The notes: generated by a model not told the origin, from the sequence alone. Numbered from the stretch's first letter, positions 19,006 through 31,553 are shown. The stretch is DNA of 64,000 nt from Gordionus sp. m RMFG-2023 (GCF_954871325.1 NC_088775.1:91828805-91892804); one strand, 5' to 3'. Made by a program: numbers and translations.

Positions 19006-21950
19006 GATATCTTCAAAGCGATATTACTACTGTTTTCGGGTATTTTATGATTGTAGAATTTTATACATCATTAATAATTACGTATTTTGAAATTAGTCGA
19101 TTAATTTTTTGGGTAATAAAATATATATTTTGTGATAATGCACTAAATATTGTCTTGACCATGAGAAATACACTCTAGACATACCTCAGCTGGACTTATA
19201 GGGGCATTTTGAGCTATCTCCTATGTGATTTTTTACTTCAAGAGGAAAATATTTTTTTAAGATTAAAACTGAGTTTTCAAATGGCTTAAAGTTCTTATGG
19301 ATGAACTTAAAATAAATTTTTTTAAATTTACTATTTATAAATTATTTTAAATGCTTAAGCTAATACTCCTACACTGAGAGCTTTATTTCTCGGTATCATA
19401 AAAATTGTCGATAAATTTCCAAAAGGTGGCCTAAATTCGAGCTGATAGCTAAGGGTTTGCTATATTACTAAAAAGATGTATAAAAATTGCGTTTCACCTA
19501 AAAATTATAAATTAAGTAAAGTTAAATAGATTCTCATGTCTATTATACAAATATTAGTGCTAATAAAAGTGAACTTGTTCAATTATAGGATAGATTATCC
19601 CTCGACAAAATGATGGTACCCTTATAAGGTCTATGTGAATTTAAGCAATATTTTAGCTGAAAACCACATAAATGGGGAATTAAAACTTTGCGTTTTATGG
19701 ATAATCAATGGTTACAATTTTTTCGAGATATATTTAGAAAAATTCTCAAATATAAAAGAAAATCTTTGATGGAAATTAGCCGAGATATCTCGTTATTTGA
19801 CTATCAGAAATTGTATATAAAAAACTATAAAATTTATATGGATAATTTTTTTTCTTCGTATAATTTAACAGTTGCTCTCAGAGATAAAGGCTTTATTATG
19901 TCCGGGATCCTAAGATCTAATTGATTATCGGGATGCGATCTGGTGATGGCAAAGAAATTTTTAATAAAGAAGAGGACCCCTTGATTATAAAGTGAATTTT
20001 AATAATAATATTATAATTTGCAAACATTACGTTTAAGCTACCAGGATTTAGTAAAAAATGATTAATAATTTATTCTAGAAATGAGATGTCTAAAAAAAAT
20101 AAAGAAATTCATTAAAAAAAAAATTAACTGTGAAAATTCAATACAAAAAATTATGAGTAAATATATTGTCTTTACTTAGCAATCGTTTATGATTTTTTAA
20201 AAAAAATAATGGTGAAAATTTAGTTTTCTGTATTTTTAAATCTAATGTAAGGAAAAAATTCTATGCATATAGAATATTTTTTATGAATTATTTTTTAATG
20301 GAATATTAGATAAAGGTCACATTTAAGCCAACTCTTGCTGGCTTGTAACTAAATACCCTTAAAACATTTGGCTTTTATGATTTAAGAATTTATGTGGTTA
20401 AATTATTATTGAATATGTTGTTTTTGTTTCGCCGGCGATAAAAAAATTTTCATACAAAGAGTTGGCCATAAATGTTTTGCTTTAAATTGGTTCAAGATTC
20501 GAAAGTGTTCGGTATTCAGTTTCGCAGAATTAAGTTCGCGGTATTGTCTTCGCTGAATGTTTCATGGGAAAATAAAATTGGTTTATAAGTCTTATTTTTG
20601 CTCAATTCCTTCGCGATACATGACATTAGTGATAAAAGTTTCGATAAAAAGTGTTTCTAGATAGGTTTTTGATAATGAGTTGGTTGCCTACAAATATTTT
20701 TTATCACTTACCTATTTAATAAAAAATACATTTTAATTATGCAAAACATAGTTTAGCATTATAAAATTCTACTCAAAAAAAACTGGTCACGTAAGTTTTT
20801 TTAAAAATCTCTGGAGTGTTACTATTATTCATTATGTTATTCAGAGATTAAGGAGCATAAGCAGTACCTAAGGTTTCAAACAAGTCGGATCTTTAATTTT
20901 CTTGTTTGGATTAGTACTAACAAAATGATCTCAACCATTTTTATGAAATATTAACTACTAACCTGGATTTTTTACCATCTTTCCTAACCCGTAGCTACCT
21001 TCTAAAATAAATTAGAAATATTCAAAATTCATACCTGAGGCTCTTATAATGATTGCTGTATATTTTATTTCTTTATCATAATTATAGTAAATATCCGAAT
21101 CTTGAATAAAACCTATTACATTCTTATTTTATATATTACTTTTGGTAAAAATATTTACTAATATCAGACCTAAAAACACCATTGGCTTACCTTTATTAAA
21201 AAAAACTTTTAAAAAAACATATGATAAATATTCGTTTGTGATGCTGAACCCAAATTTTATTATAAATTGGAAAAAGAATAATGTAAATAATTATAAATCA
21301 CAATTCTAGTAAATTAACCATAATACCCTTATAATCTCGAATAAAAATGTTATAATGATGATCCCGAATATTTAATATAATATCATAAATTCGAAAGAAT
21401 GTAAATATTAATGAATCACAATTTTAACAAATATACCTATAAATACCCTTATAATCTAAAAAAATGTTATAATGCGGATCCCATGATTTAATTACATCAT
21501 GATTATGACAGTTTAAGATTTTAAAATAACAATTAATATAAAATTTTATTGTTTCACGGGTTCTTCATTTATCTAATTTATTTTTTATAATAAATAGAAT
21601 GATTATAATAAGTCTATACTATATAAAATGAATATGGATAAGTAAAAGATGACTTTCAAAACTATGCCTGGCTTACTCTTTACACATATTTATTGACTCC
21701 AGGCAATAATGAAAAGCGAGTATTTTGCAACTTTTCTTTACATACTAGTAAAACATCAGATATTTTTTTTTTTATTTGCTTACAATTTACAATAAAAGAT
21801 ATAGGCTTAATAAAAAATATATATTACTTATTTTTTTAAAAATAAGTAATAAAATAATGTAATATATTAAAAATAGGTTATGTCAAAATGGATTGATATA
21901 CTACGAGACCTATAAATTTCAATTGAAATTCGTTAAAGTAGTTAAAAACC
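19006..21950. other. AT-rich gene desert
   Basis: No host gene recognised. The open frame at about 19688-19924 encodes Lys/Ile/Phe-rich sequence without motif. A slightly GC-richer patch at 20430-20580 (GTTCGGTATTCAGTTTCGCAG region) is unexplained. A tandem duplication lies at 21281-21505. Confidence 0.6.
21281..21505. repeat. Tandem duplication, 2 x about 115-120 bp
   Basis: The block starting GTAAATAATTATAAATCACA and ending near ATAATATCAT is followed by a second copy starting GTAAATATTAATGAATCACA. Shared words include ACCCTTATAATCT, AAAATGTTATAATG and GATCCC. The copies differ by scattered substitutions and short indels. Confidence 0.8.
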
Positions 21951-22260
21951 TTCCTGGAGGATCATCAGAATTTAAGCTCATTTTTATGTCAGAGTGCCTT
22001 GAAAAAATTCCTTGCTCTGAGTGCAAAAGCACCGATTGTGTCAGAAACAATGGGGATTAGAGTAACATTAGAAATGTTAATGTATTTATCTTTTTTTCTA
22101 ATTTCCGCTTTGATTAAGGAATGCAAAAAGATCAACACTATAATTCCAGGATAGCGTTTTTCTTCTCCATGAAATAAGTGTCATTCCGTCAGGCCTGTTA
22201 TTGTCCTCAAGATTAAGACCTACAGACCCAAATTTGATAGATTATGAGCTGAATGGAGAT
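21950..22260 (-). mobile_element. Relic of a LINE with restriction-like endonuclease (C-terminal part)
   Basis: The minus strand reads GLNLEDNNRPDGMTLISW then LSWNYS, the same spacing as GLYNSDGKRPDGSTMIPW in the better copy at 29.8 kb. Further on, AEIRKKDKYI, TLIPIVSDTIGAFALRARN and FFKAL parallel AETNKLAKYS, TFLPLIATT and AFFKELG of that copy. A stop and frame changes are present. Only the endonuclease end remains. Confidence 0.75.
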
Positions 22261-25200
22261 TTCTAGCAATAATTAAAATTATTGCCTGGTGGCTGGATGA
22301 TGGACTTTAAAAAAAGGCAGTGAAGTGAATGATGACCTAGATTGTCGACAGGAGCTAAGATGAGGGTGTGATTATATCACAGCTTAAACGAAGGTTTAGA
22401 AATTCCTTTATCATAAATCAAAAATTTACAAAAAATACCGTCTAAGCTAATATATTTTTAACATACATGAAGTGGAGGGAGCAAATATTCCTATCGAAAG
22501 GAATAATTGGAATAAATTCTACAAACAAATGATAATCCTTCAATAGTAGCAAAATTTTAACCTTTTTCATAAATATACAAGATACACTATTATTATAAAG
22601 TATCTGCATCAATTTCAAAAAACGAAAATTACTAAATTTAGTAAAAAGTTCCATAAATTAAATAGACTGAATAATATTTTAACTAAACTCTTAACTATAA
22701 TCATAATATAATGCAATTTAATATTTGGTGTAATAAATTTTAAAAAAGAATAAATTTGTGTTATATTTTAATAATAATAATAAATTCCAAACTATGAGCC
22801 GACCTATTGAACACGTTGTTGGTCCAAACCAAACTAGAATTTGGCAATTTTTCAGACCCAAAAATAAATGATAACTACGATCTCAATTTAAATATTTAAG
22901 CATTTTTTTCAATTATAACGCGATTAAAAAAATATAAAGTTATACTCATAATACTATCATTAAAACCAACTTGATAGTTTATTTTGCTCAGGCCAACTTT
23001 GAACGACCCCCCCCCCCCCCCAACTTTGCTTTGTGAGAACAAGAGTGCTACATTTGATTTCTAAGAATGTTATGATCTCCCAGTAATACATGGCCATGCT
23101 CGATTTACCTGAACTCATGTCAAGACCAGTTTGATTATTTAAACATATATGCGTTGGTTGTGAAAAAAGGTTAGAGAGTAAAACTAGGGCCGAAATTCAG
23201 AGTAGATTTCAATATAAAGTTAATTAAGTTGTTTTTAATACTTCAGTGTTGTAAACCTTACCTGAAAAAGATATAGTTATTAATTTCGTCATATTTTTCA
23301 TGATAAATTTTTCAAAAATAAATAGTGTTGTTTATTACCTTCAAAATAAAAATTGAATTTCAGATAAAAAAAATTTCCCTAGATATTATGTATAAAAATT
23401 TATAAAGTAGAGTAATGTGATTGAAAAATATAGTTATTGATATATAAAATTTACTGTATAAAATTATATTATTTATATTTACAAATACATTTTTTATTTT
23501 AATTTATTTTAAAAAACATTTTTTATTTTTCAAAATTTTAATCATATAACCAGGAATGTTTAATATTTAACCCTTTGCTATTCTAAAGATTCACTCAATT
23601 TCTCGTGCCTATGATCAATGTGTGGTGTTATATTTAATACAAAATTATTCAAAGAATTTTATTTACCATTTAAAAATTTCATTCATGTTCAAATTTATAG
23701 TATAATACAAAAACAACATTCAAAATATTTTTTCTTTCATTGATTATAGAATAATAGTATATTTATTGTTTTAAAATTTCTATCATACTTTATTTAGGGT
23801 TAACTTTTTTTTCCTTCCTTTTCTTAGCTATAAAAATAAAATTTTTTAAAATGATGATTCAATAATTTGAATTTCAGATACAATAATTATCGTATTATAG
23901 AAATATAAAAGTATGCATTAAGAAGCTTATATATAACACTAGGACATTAAATAGCACATACAAAAAATTAGTTTAAGCTAGATTTGTATTTAAAAAATTC
24001 TCATGGAAAAAAAATCTTAGATAAGATTTTTTTCTCTAATGTAATATATTCCTTGTTATTTGATAGCTTGCTTAAACCATAAATATTTTTTCATTTTCCT
24101 AAATAAATACTTTAAGACAATTATACTTAATTATAAGTGCTAATACTATTAAAATTTTAATTTGTCATTAATTAATATTGTTGTTACGTATGGCTTTTTT
24201 CTTCCCATCTTCAGAAATCACAAATAAAAAATTTATTAAACAAAGTGAAAAAAAAATAAAGAAATTTTATATTCTTTCGACTTTTGAAATAAATTTGGAG
24301 GTAAATATTATATGCATCCTTTATTTCATGACCTAAGTTCATAAATAAACCGTAATTATTAATTATATTTGTAAAATTTTAACCGGGTTTAGTTAAGTCA
24401 TAATGAAGAAGGGAATTTGCAGATCTTTAGATTCTGCTAAACAAATTAGAATTAAAGGAACTTCACAAAACGACGATAAAGTCAATGGAAAAGAAGTAAA
24501 TCGAAATGGAGTTAGTTATTCATACAGAGCTTTTTTAAATTATCAAAATTCAGAACTTTATGACTCGAGAGATGGATTCTAGATATTATAAAATTAACAT
24601 TATGCCTAAATATTAAACCTCTCAAAAGAGGGGAAATGAAGAGAATTAAAATTAAATCCAAATTTTATAAAGAATATATAGGTGCTATTGGGTGAATTTA
24701 TTCAAATTTAAATGCTATGAATCTTCAAGATCTTTGTAAAATTAAGTGTTTAATATATTTTCGGCGTATTTCGTTTGATTTATTTCAATCTCTAACTTTT
24801 AAATATACAATGGAAATTCAATTAATTAATATTTTATTATTTTTTGAGTTTAAAAAAGTTTGAAATAAATTGATTTAATTAAAGGAAATCAAATTACATA
24901 TTTTTTTAATATCTTAAAAATAAGATATATAAACAATTCTAATATAATGTTAAACCATATATTTACAATCTTAAGTTACATTTCAAGAATCATTCTGATC
25001 TTATCTAGTTTAAAAAACTATGCGATCTCTCACTATTTAATGATCTAAGAAAATGGGAATTTTTATCCTGTGATTTTTCGCTTACCATCTCATAAGGCTG
25101 TTCGCATGCTGTGTATCCTCAAGAAGTAATAATTTAAATCAATTTTATAAAATTGGCAGAGTAAAACGCGTGTGGAATAAAACGCTTATCCATATCTTTC

Positions 25201-25469
25201 AGAAATACTGAGCCATATATGATAAGATTTTTGAACATTTGAATTTTTTTGCGTTACCTCTCTTAGAAATACATTGTTTATTTATAATTTATCTAAATTT
25301 TAAAATAGACCATTTGCTAGAGTCGTATAAATGTCATAATTTTAACATGCACCGAATCAAATTATAAAATATTAAACGTATTAATTCAACCCACCAAAGA
25401 TCGGAAAAAACGCAATATGTCACTCTAAGGGAAAAAGAATTATTGTCACAGAATGGAATGAATTATCTC
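22261..25469. other. AT-rich gene desert
   Basis: No gene recognised. Points of note are a C15 homopolymer at 23007-23021 and a 59-codon open frame at 24403-24582. The minus-strand open frame at 22442-22654 is AT-driven and lacks motifs. Confidence 0.6.
24403..24582 (+). other. Unidentified 59-codon open frame
   Basis: ATG to TAG, encoding MKKGICRSLDSAKQIRIKG followed by a polar Asn/Ser/Tyr-rich tail ending DSRDGF. Residue use is less biased to Phe/Ile/Lys/Asn than in chance frames here. I do not recognise it. It may be a relic of a transposon ORF or an orphan exon. Confidence 0.2.
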
Positions 25470-28000
25470 ATAATAAACCCCTATTTGCGTAGATTAATTT
25501 TTTAAGAGAATCCGCCATCCTAAATGATTTGGGAATTTTTTTCACTTTAATTTAAAAAACTAATTAGAACCTAGGTGGCCTAAGGATCGGTTAACATAAT
25601 TAATATGTTGAAATGAAACTACATTTTATATGCATTGAGAATGAATTCAATGAATTGAATAACTATCTAAATAAAATATTTAAGCATAAATTAACCTTTT
25701 GTCAAAATGATATTTAAATAAAACATAATTTATCGGTTTATTAAATCAAAAAATTAATTTGAGGTTTTTAATAAAATTATTAGTTTGAAAAAATTATTTG
25801 GTGTAGCAATAAATTATATTTCTTATTGAGTGTTTGTTTCAAATTTGAGATTTCACGGTGACATTCAGTTTAAGTTTGAAAGGGAATTAAAAACTAAATT
25901 ATATTGATCAAGACAAAAAATGGAAAATAAATCAAAATATTAGATCAAAAAATTAATAATCCGAATAAAAATTTTAAAAAGGATGGAGTGGTGGGTAATC
26001 TTTAACAAATTTAAAGGGATTTAGCACTCCACTGCCTTCTAAACAAAATTATTTAATCTATATTTAATATGAGTTCGAATAAGAAATAAAATATAATGTG
26101 GCCATCTAGCTAAACCTGAGAAGGAATTCAAATATGTTAAGAAAATATAAATCTTGTTTAGCTTATATATAATAATAATAATAATTTAGTTGTTATCAAA
26201 TAATTAAGATTTTTTAAATATTTAATTAGAGGAGTTGAACCACTTTTTTTATTAAATATTAAATACGATTAACATAATATATGACAAGAATTATTTGATA
26301 ATTAATAAGAAATTCTATATTGCCACTGGCGCTATAATTTTAGTAATCCGATAAAGGCACATTTTATTTTAAATATTATATTGTATCTAGGCTGAGTTCT
26401 ATTATTTTTTTTTTACAAATTGAAATACGCTAAACCTATTTTGTATATATCTATAAATAAACAAATTATTATGACTGTGATTTAAATTTTTATAAAAAAA
26501 TCAAACCCAACCTAAATTTATTTTATTTTTTTGACTGGCCTAGATTTGTAGACTTTAATCACTTATATTTTTATAAAAATCTTTCCATTTAAATAATTTA
26601 GGTATTTTTTTGTAATTTAAAAAAAACTTCTTTTACCATTTTTCAAGAAGTAAATTTATATAATTTAAAATTTAATATCGGATAGGGTTTATAATTTATT
26701 TTTAAGCGCGACACGGGTTACTAAAATTATACTTTTTAAGGAGTATCAAGAGTTAGATAAAGAAGCTTCTTCAAATTTGGGGCCGAGCCTACTGGTCTTT
26801 GACTCTCATAAATAAAAAATTCTTATTCAATATTATTAATAATGAAGAATTTAGACACTTCGTTTAAATGATTTTGAGATCGGGTCGTAGTCATAGTAAT
26901 TTATTATCAAAATTTATTATTTAACAAAATAACTAAAATTATTGTTAGCAAAATTTTACAAAACTAAAAAAGTTTATATTAATAAAAATTTCAAAATTAT
27001 TTTAAACATAAAAAATAAAGTATTAATAAAGATTTTCAAAATTATTTTACACAAAAAATAAAGTATATCTAAACTATAAAAAAATCGTCCCTTTTATAGG
27101 GAAAATAAAATGCGCAATTATAAATTAAAATTAAATTGGCGCAAAGTGAAAAAAAGAACGTTTTTGTGGAAACGAGTTGTGTTAGTTTTATCGTACATAA
27201 TTGGGGATAAAACCTACCCCCCCCCCATACTTCCCGAAACTCAAAATATACCTTGGGATGCAGAGTAGTCTCCCGGACCTAACGGTCTAACTCATATTTT
27301 CGGATCACCTTACTGAAGACTCCTAAAGTAAGAAATCCAGTAAAGTGAGAGAAAACACAAAAGCCATATGTTTTACTTTCACTGTGTTTAACTTAAAATG
27401 AAAGGGACCAAAAAGAGAAACCTTTTTTTAACTTTCATTTTATTGTAAACAAAGGAGGGGTATTAAAAAACTTTATAACTTTAACATAAACAAAAGAGGG
27501 GGATTAAAAAAACTATTCATCTTAACCATAATAAAAGAGGGGGATAAAAAAACTTTTTTTTTCATCTTTAACAAATAATATGTAAAAAAAATATTTATTT
27601 ATGCTTGAATTGGCATAGTAAAAATCAGTATAAAAAGTAATAATGGAAATCCATATATTTTCTCAGAATTTTTTGTTTATTTATTTTCTCTCAATTTGAT
27701 ATTAGTAAATTCAGATGTTTTTGCTATGTAAAATTTTTTTTCTTCTTCAAAATATCAAAACAAAATAATTAAATTTTGTTTTGATTCGGTATTATATTTA
27801 TAATATTTTTTTATATCCGATTTATTAAAAAAATATAGTTCCCAAATTTTAATATTTTAAATTTTTGAGAAACTTGTTAATATAGAAAAACAATATAACT
27901 TTTAGTAAAATAATTTTCATTTTTTCATTATTCGATTTTATTAATCTTAATTTATTTAAATTGATTTTCGAATATCAAAACTCTTATAACTTATATAAGA
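25470..28000. repeat. Long diverged interspersed repeat, copy A
   Basis: Several blocks match the right end of the window in the same order and orientation. CTATTTGCGTAGATT...GAATCC.CCATCCT and CCTAGGTGG at 25480-25580 match 62970-63075. ATCAAATAATTAAGAT through AGGCTGAGTTCT at 26190-26400 matches 63190-63425. TATTAGTAAATTCAGATG plus CTTCTTCAAAATATC at 27690-27760 matches 63910-63985. Divergence is high, with many indels. No coding capacity recognised. Confidence 0.75.
27430..27560. repeat. Short tandem repeat, about 3 units of 40-45 bp
   Basis: AGGGGTATTAAAAAACTT, GAGGGGGATTAAAAAAACTA and GAGGGGGATAAAAAAACTTT recur at about 42-bp spacing, each followed by a T-rich segment ending in AAC and A-rich spacer. 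Confidence 0.8.
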
Positions 28001-28696
28001 GTTAGAATACATTAATAGTGAAAATAGATCAATTTTTACATCCGCACCGTCAAAAGTCAATTTCATTAAAAATTATATAAATGTCCACATAAGGCTAAAA
28101 AATTAAAGTTATTTTAATGTTTAAAATTTTTAAAAATTAACTACTTGCTTATATAAAGAAATAGTAAAAAAATTTCATTTTCATTCTAATTTATAATACA
28201 TAGACGGAATTGTGATTTTATTTATAAACTAGATTACAAGCAGAATTTTGTGAGAAGGTCAGCATAGAAATGATAAAGGGAACCTAATAAACTATATATT
28301 TATTTTGTATATATTTTTAATGATAAATAAATTACATATTGTATTATAAATAATATATCGCATATTATAAATTATATTAGGAATATAAGAAAAAATTTAT
28401 AATAATATAACAGGAATTTATTTACTTATAGCATTTAATAGCTTTACTAAGATGTGAAATATAGATTAAATTACAAGTGAGTAAAATTGTGACTATAAAA
28501 ATAGAAATTAAAACAAGGAAAGATCGTCATCTCAATTAAATCGTTCATAAATTCGACCTTAAAAGAATAATAAAATGCCAGGTAATATTGATTTTTTAGG
28601 GTTATCCAAGTTATTTTCAATGACTGTTTATTTATCAATAGTATTAAATTATATTCTCAGTTTCATAAAAAAAAATATATATCATTATATATATTA
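28001..28696. other. AT-rich DNA without recognised features
   Basis: Very AT-rich; nothing supported. Confidence 0.6.
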
Positions 28697-28701
28697 AAGC
28701 T

Positions 28702-28926
28702 CAAATACCTGCAATAATTGAACCATCTGGACATATTAGACCCTATAGAAAGAGGCCAGAATTACTCTGACCCCATAGAACTGAGGACTCCCATTTGCTT
28801 CTATTCTTATAGATCTGTTAGGCCTATCCAATTAAACTCCAAACTCTAGAGCAAAAAGAACAGCTTAAAATTTTTAAATATTTAAAAATTCCTGTTAAAA
28901 AGGTGATTGAGATTATTTTATATTAA
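28702..28926 (+). pseudogene. Coding-like relic of unknown identity
   Basis: A single frame of 74 codons reads protein-like sequence broken by three stops: PAIIEPSGHIRPYRKRPELL, then PHRTEDSHLLLF, then QTLEQKEQLKIFKYLKIPVK and KVIEIILY. The region is GC-richer than its surroundings. No family recognised. It could be a transposon ORF relic or a dead exon. Confidence 0.3.
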
Positions 28927-28989
28927 CGTTTTATTTTATCATTTTTTTTTATTTTTATTTTGTTAAAATTTAATATAATTATGTAAATA

Positions 28990-29155
28990 AAATGTTGTAA
29001 AATTTAATAATAATAGGTAAATATAATTTTGTGACATATATAATATTTTGTTAACATTTGTAAATACAATTTTGTGACATATATACAATATTCTGTTAAC
29101 ACTTGTAAAATAAATTTTGTGACATATATACACTTATTTTGTTAACATAAAATAC
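28990..29155. repeat. Tandem repeat, about 3 units of 43-45 bp
   Basis: The core TTTTGTGACATATATA followed by TGTTAAC and TTGTAAA-type words recurs at about 29027, 29070 and 29115. Confidence 0.85.
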
Positions 29156-29761
29156 ACTTTAATATTTTCTTTTCTTTCACATTTGGTCCTTTAAACCAAT
29201 GAACACTACTCTAGGTTTCATTTCTTGTTCTTGATTAAGAGTAAGGTGCTGATCTCCTAGTCCTAATGTATTCAATTATAATTGTATATGGATTATCATT
29301 TTAAATTTACTGATTCCGATCACCAAATTTGGAGCTTCCTTGATGTATATAATGTGCCATCTTCTTTTTCACAGGAGAAATTTAAACGCATCTCACGCCT
29401 ACAAACATGACATTTGGCTTATATTAAAATTGCCCTTCTCATCGCCGATTCTGTGATTAGGGGTTATCAGTCATTGAGAATATGAAGCGGAGGTAATTGG
29501 ATTTTATTATATTGAGAATCTTTGGCGTAGGTAGTAACCCTCGTTGGGATCTTCGGTCCTAGTAGAGATCCGTTTCCCCAGCTCTTTAAAGAAGGCCAGG
29601 GCATGAGAGCCGAACAACGTTAGAGTCGTGGCGATTAGTGGTAGGAATGTGTAATTGGCCGGAAGCGATGGCGAATACTTAGCGAGTTTATTCGTCTCGG
29701 CGTCTACTAGAGCATCTCTATTTATATTGGAAGGGGCAAGGGGATCGATGCATGAGAAATC

Positions 29762-30997
29762 CTAGGTTAGGAATTCCTCTCTCTTCCAAGGGATCATGGT
29801 AGAGCCATCGGGACGCTTACCATCAGAATTGTAGAGTCCAGTAGGTTCGAGGGTTGATGGGATACCGGCAGATTTTAGGGCCCTGGCAATAGTATCATTG
29901 CATTTTGAATGTCTAATGAATCTGCCTCTACAGCGCTTGCAGTGTAAAGAGTGACGGCCTTTGGAGTTGACCGGCGTTTGACAAAGGATGCAGTGATAGG
30001 GTATTACCACATCACAATTAAGTCTTAGACCGATGGCGTAACGTAGCTCATCGTTGCTTAGGAGCTGGTCAAGGTTTCGCGATGGAAAAGCTTCGAGAAA
30101 TTCATACCCGCTGTCTGCGGAAATGGAGAAGAGTAGAGAATGGTCCTCGGGTTGGCTCCTCGATTTAAGGTATGCAACGGAGTTGCCAACTAGAGGCTTA
30201 TCCCAGTTCTTCTGCAGTGCCGATGAGGGAGGATCGACTAATGAAAGAGATTTCCATAGATCAATTGCCTGGGGAAGTAAAGGGTCAGGATGTTTTGTGA
30301 GTGCGTGTATGATGGGCTCGCAGGACAGGCGAGAGGATATGAACGCACTAACAGAGAGTAGGGAAGGCGATCGTATGCCAATGCCGCCGGATTTGGTTGG
30401 CAAGGTGGCTTGTAGCCAAGATAGGTCTCCGAATTTGAGATTGAGTATATCCTCTGTGAGATGTTTAATCTCTAGCTCGTGTGCAGCGAGGTTGACTTCG
30501 TATTGGAAGATACGTGACGATCGGAGTGTATATAGAATTTTTGGGATTAGGAGGTAGTTCTTTAATAGAAGGAACGCTTGGTGGGCTGGGAGGCGAGATA
30601 GTGTACCGCGCATAAGGGATATCTCTAGTAGAGTGTCGGCGAAGAACTTGACAAAGGACTCGTCTTTACCCACTGGAGATCCAAGATGTGTTAAGAAGTT
30701 CAATGGTGTATGATTGAACGAAGGATCATAGTTAAGGTCGATGATTCCAAGAGGACAATATTCGCTTTTGTCTTGATTGATTCGCAGTCCCAAACTGCTC
30801 TCGCTGGATTTTATTATTTCGACCGCCTTCATAACTTTGCTGGGTGAGCCGCCTAGTATACCATCGTCGATATACCAGTTATGAAGGTTTAGTTTACATT
30901 GGTCATTTATGCCTTGTATTAGGCTATTAATGCCCAGACAGAATAAAAAGGAGCCTAGAGGGTCACCTTGTTGTATTCCACTACTAGAAGGAATCAA
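29762..30997 (-). pseudogene. LINE ORF segment: RT motifs B-C, thumb, CCHC finger, start of endonuclease
   Basis: The longest uninterrupted frame of the element, 411 codons. It begins inside the polymerase just before GIQQGDPLG and includes YIDDG (catalytic Asp pair present), GLRINQDKSE, the zinc finger (CILC...HSLHC), GRFIRHSKCND, and LEPTGL...GKRPDGS. It ends at a TAG where the family would have Trp before Asp-Phe. After that stop the same frame continues as a protein-like C-terminus (AETNKLAKYS, AFFKELGKRIST, LRQRFSI) to about 29512. The plus-strand open frame at 30054-30557 is only its shadow. Confidence 0.9.
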
Positions 30998-31225
30998 TCT
31001 ATCTCCAAATTGAAGATGCGATGGACTAGCATAACAATCGAAGACGAATTGCGAGTATTCTGGCTAAAGGGTAAGGATGGGATTAAGAAACGCTGAACGT
31101 TTTAGAGAGTTAAAAGCGTTTAAAAAATTTATTTTAATTAGGATATCGTCACTGGGGTCTGTTTGTAGATACATTCTGGTCATGTGTAGGGATACCTCAC
31201 ATCCCCCTTTTACGTTGACTCCTAA

Positions 31226-31441
31226 TTAATTAGGGCACAGGTGATTGGATACTGTGAACAATATTCTGCTCACTACTAGCTTTGCGGTTAATCGGCGCCA
31301 AGTGGTCCCAATAGCGATAGGTCGAATATCTTTATTATGTTTATGGAGGGCGATGAGTTTAGCTCCATAAAGGAGTGGAATAATGGCGGGTGGTAAGCCT
31401 CCAGCAAGCATACGGTTGATGAGTTGAGTAATTTTTTCCAA
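31226..31441 (-). pseudogene. LINE ORF segment: N-terminal part of the reverse transcriptase
   Basis: Encodes ITQLINRMLAGGLPPAI, PLLYGAKLIALHKHNK and IRPIAIGTTWRRLTAKL, the fingers region upstream of motif A. It ends at a TAA where relatives have Gln before Leu-Gly, and continues in frame as GVNVKGGCEVSLHMTRMY. Upstream the frame stays open through SPGVDGFRPIFLQDLT to the truncation point near 31553. Confidence 0.85.
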
Positions 31442-31553
31442 AACGTAGCATTGTTGTGTGATGTAAGGTGCGGTTAGATCCTGTAGGAATATTGGGCGAA
31501 ACCCATCAACCCCCGGTGAAGAATCACGTTTGAAGGAGAGAATAGCATCATTA

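Larger units (their letters stand above)
29490..31553 (-). mobile_element. 5'-truncated LINE with reverse transcriptase, CCHC finger and restriction-like endonuclease
   Basis: The minus strand encodes, in order: an N-terminal RT region (SPGVDGFRPIFLQDL, LLYGAKLIALHK, IRPIAIGTTWRR); motif A (ILIKINFLNAFNSLKR, with Asn in place of the usual catalytic Asp); motif B (GIQQGDPLG); motif C (WYIDDG); thumb; a C-x2-C-x8-H-x4-C finger; and a PD-(D/E)XK-like block (GKRPDGSTMIPWK, then DFSCIDPLA). This order fits RLE-type non-LTR elements (the R2/CRE/Hero/NeSL side), which insert by target-primed reverse transcription. GC is clearly above the surroundings. The 5' border is a sharp compositional switch at about 31553. 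In-frame stops occur in the linker, before motif B and before the endonuclease Asp. Confidence 0.9.

Noticed and set aside
19688-19924. Open frame of 78 codons
   Set aside because: Composition is AT-driven (Lys/Ile/Phe/Asn/Tyr), no motif, no splice or transcript signal that stands out.
30054-30557. Plus-strand open frame of 167 codons
   Set aside because: Antisense of the LINE polymerase/endonuclease ORF.
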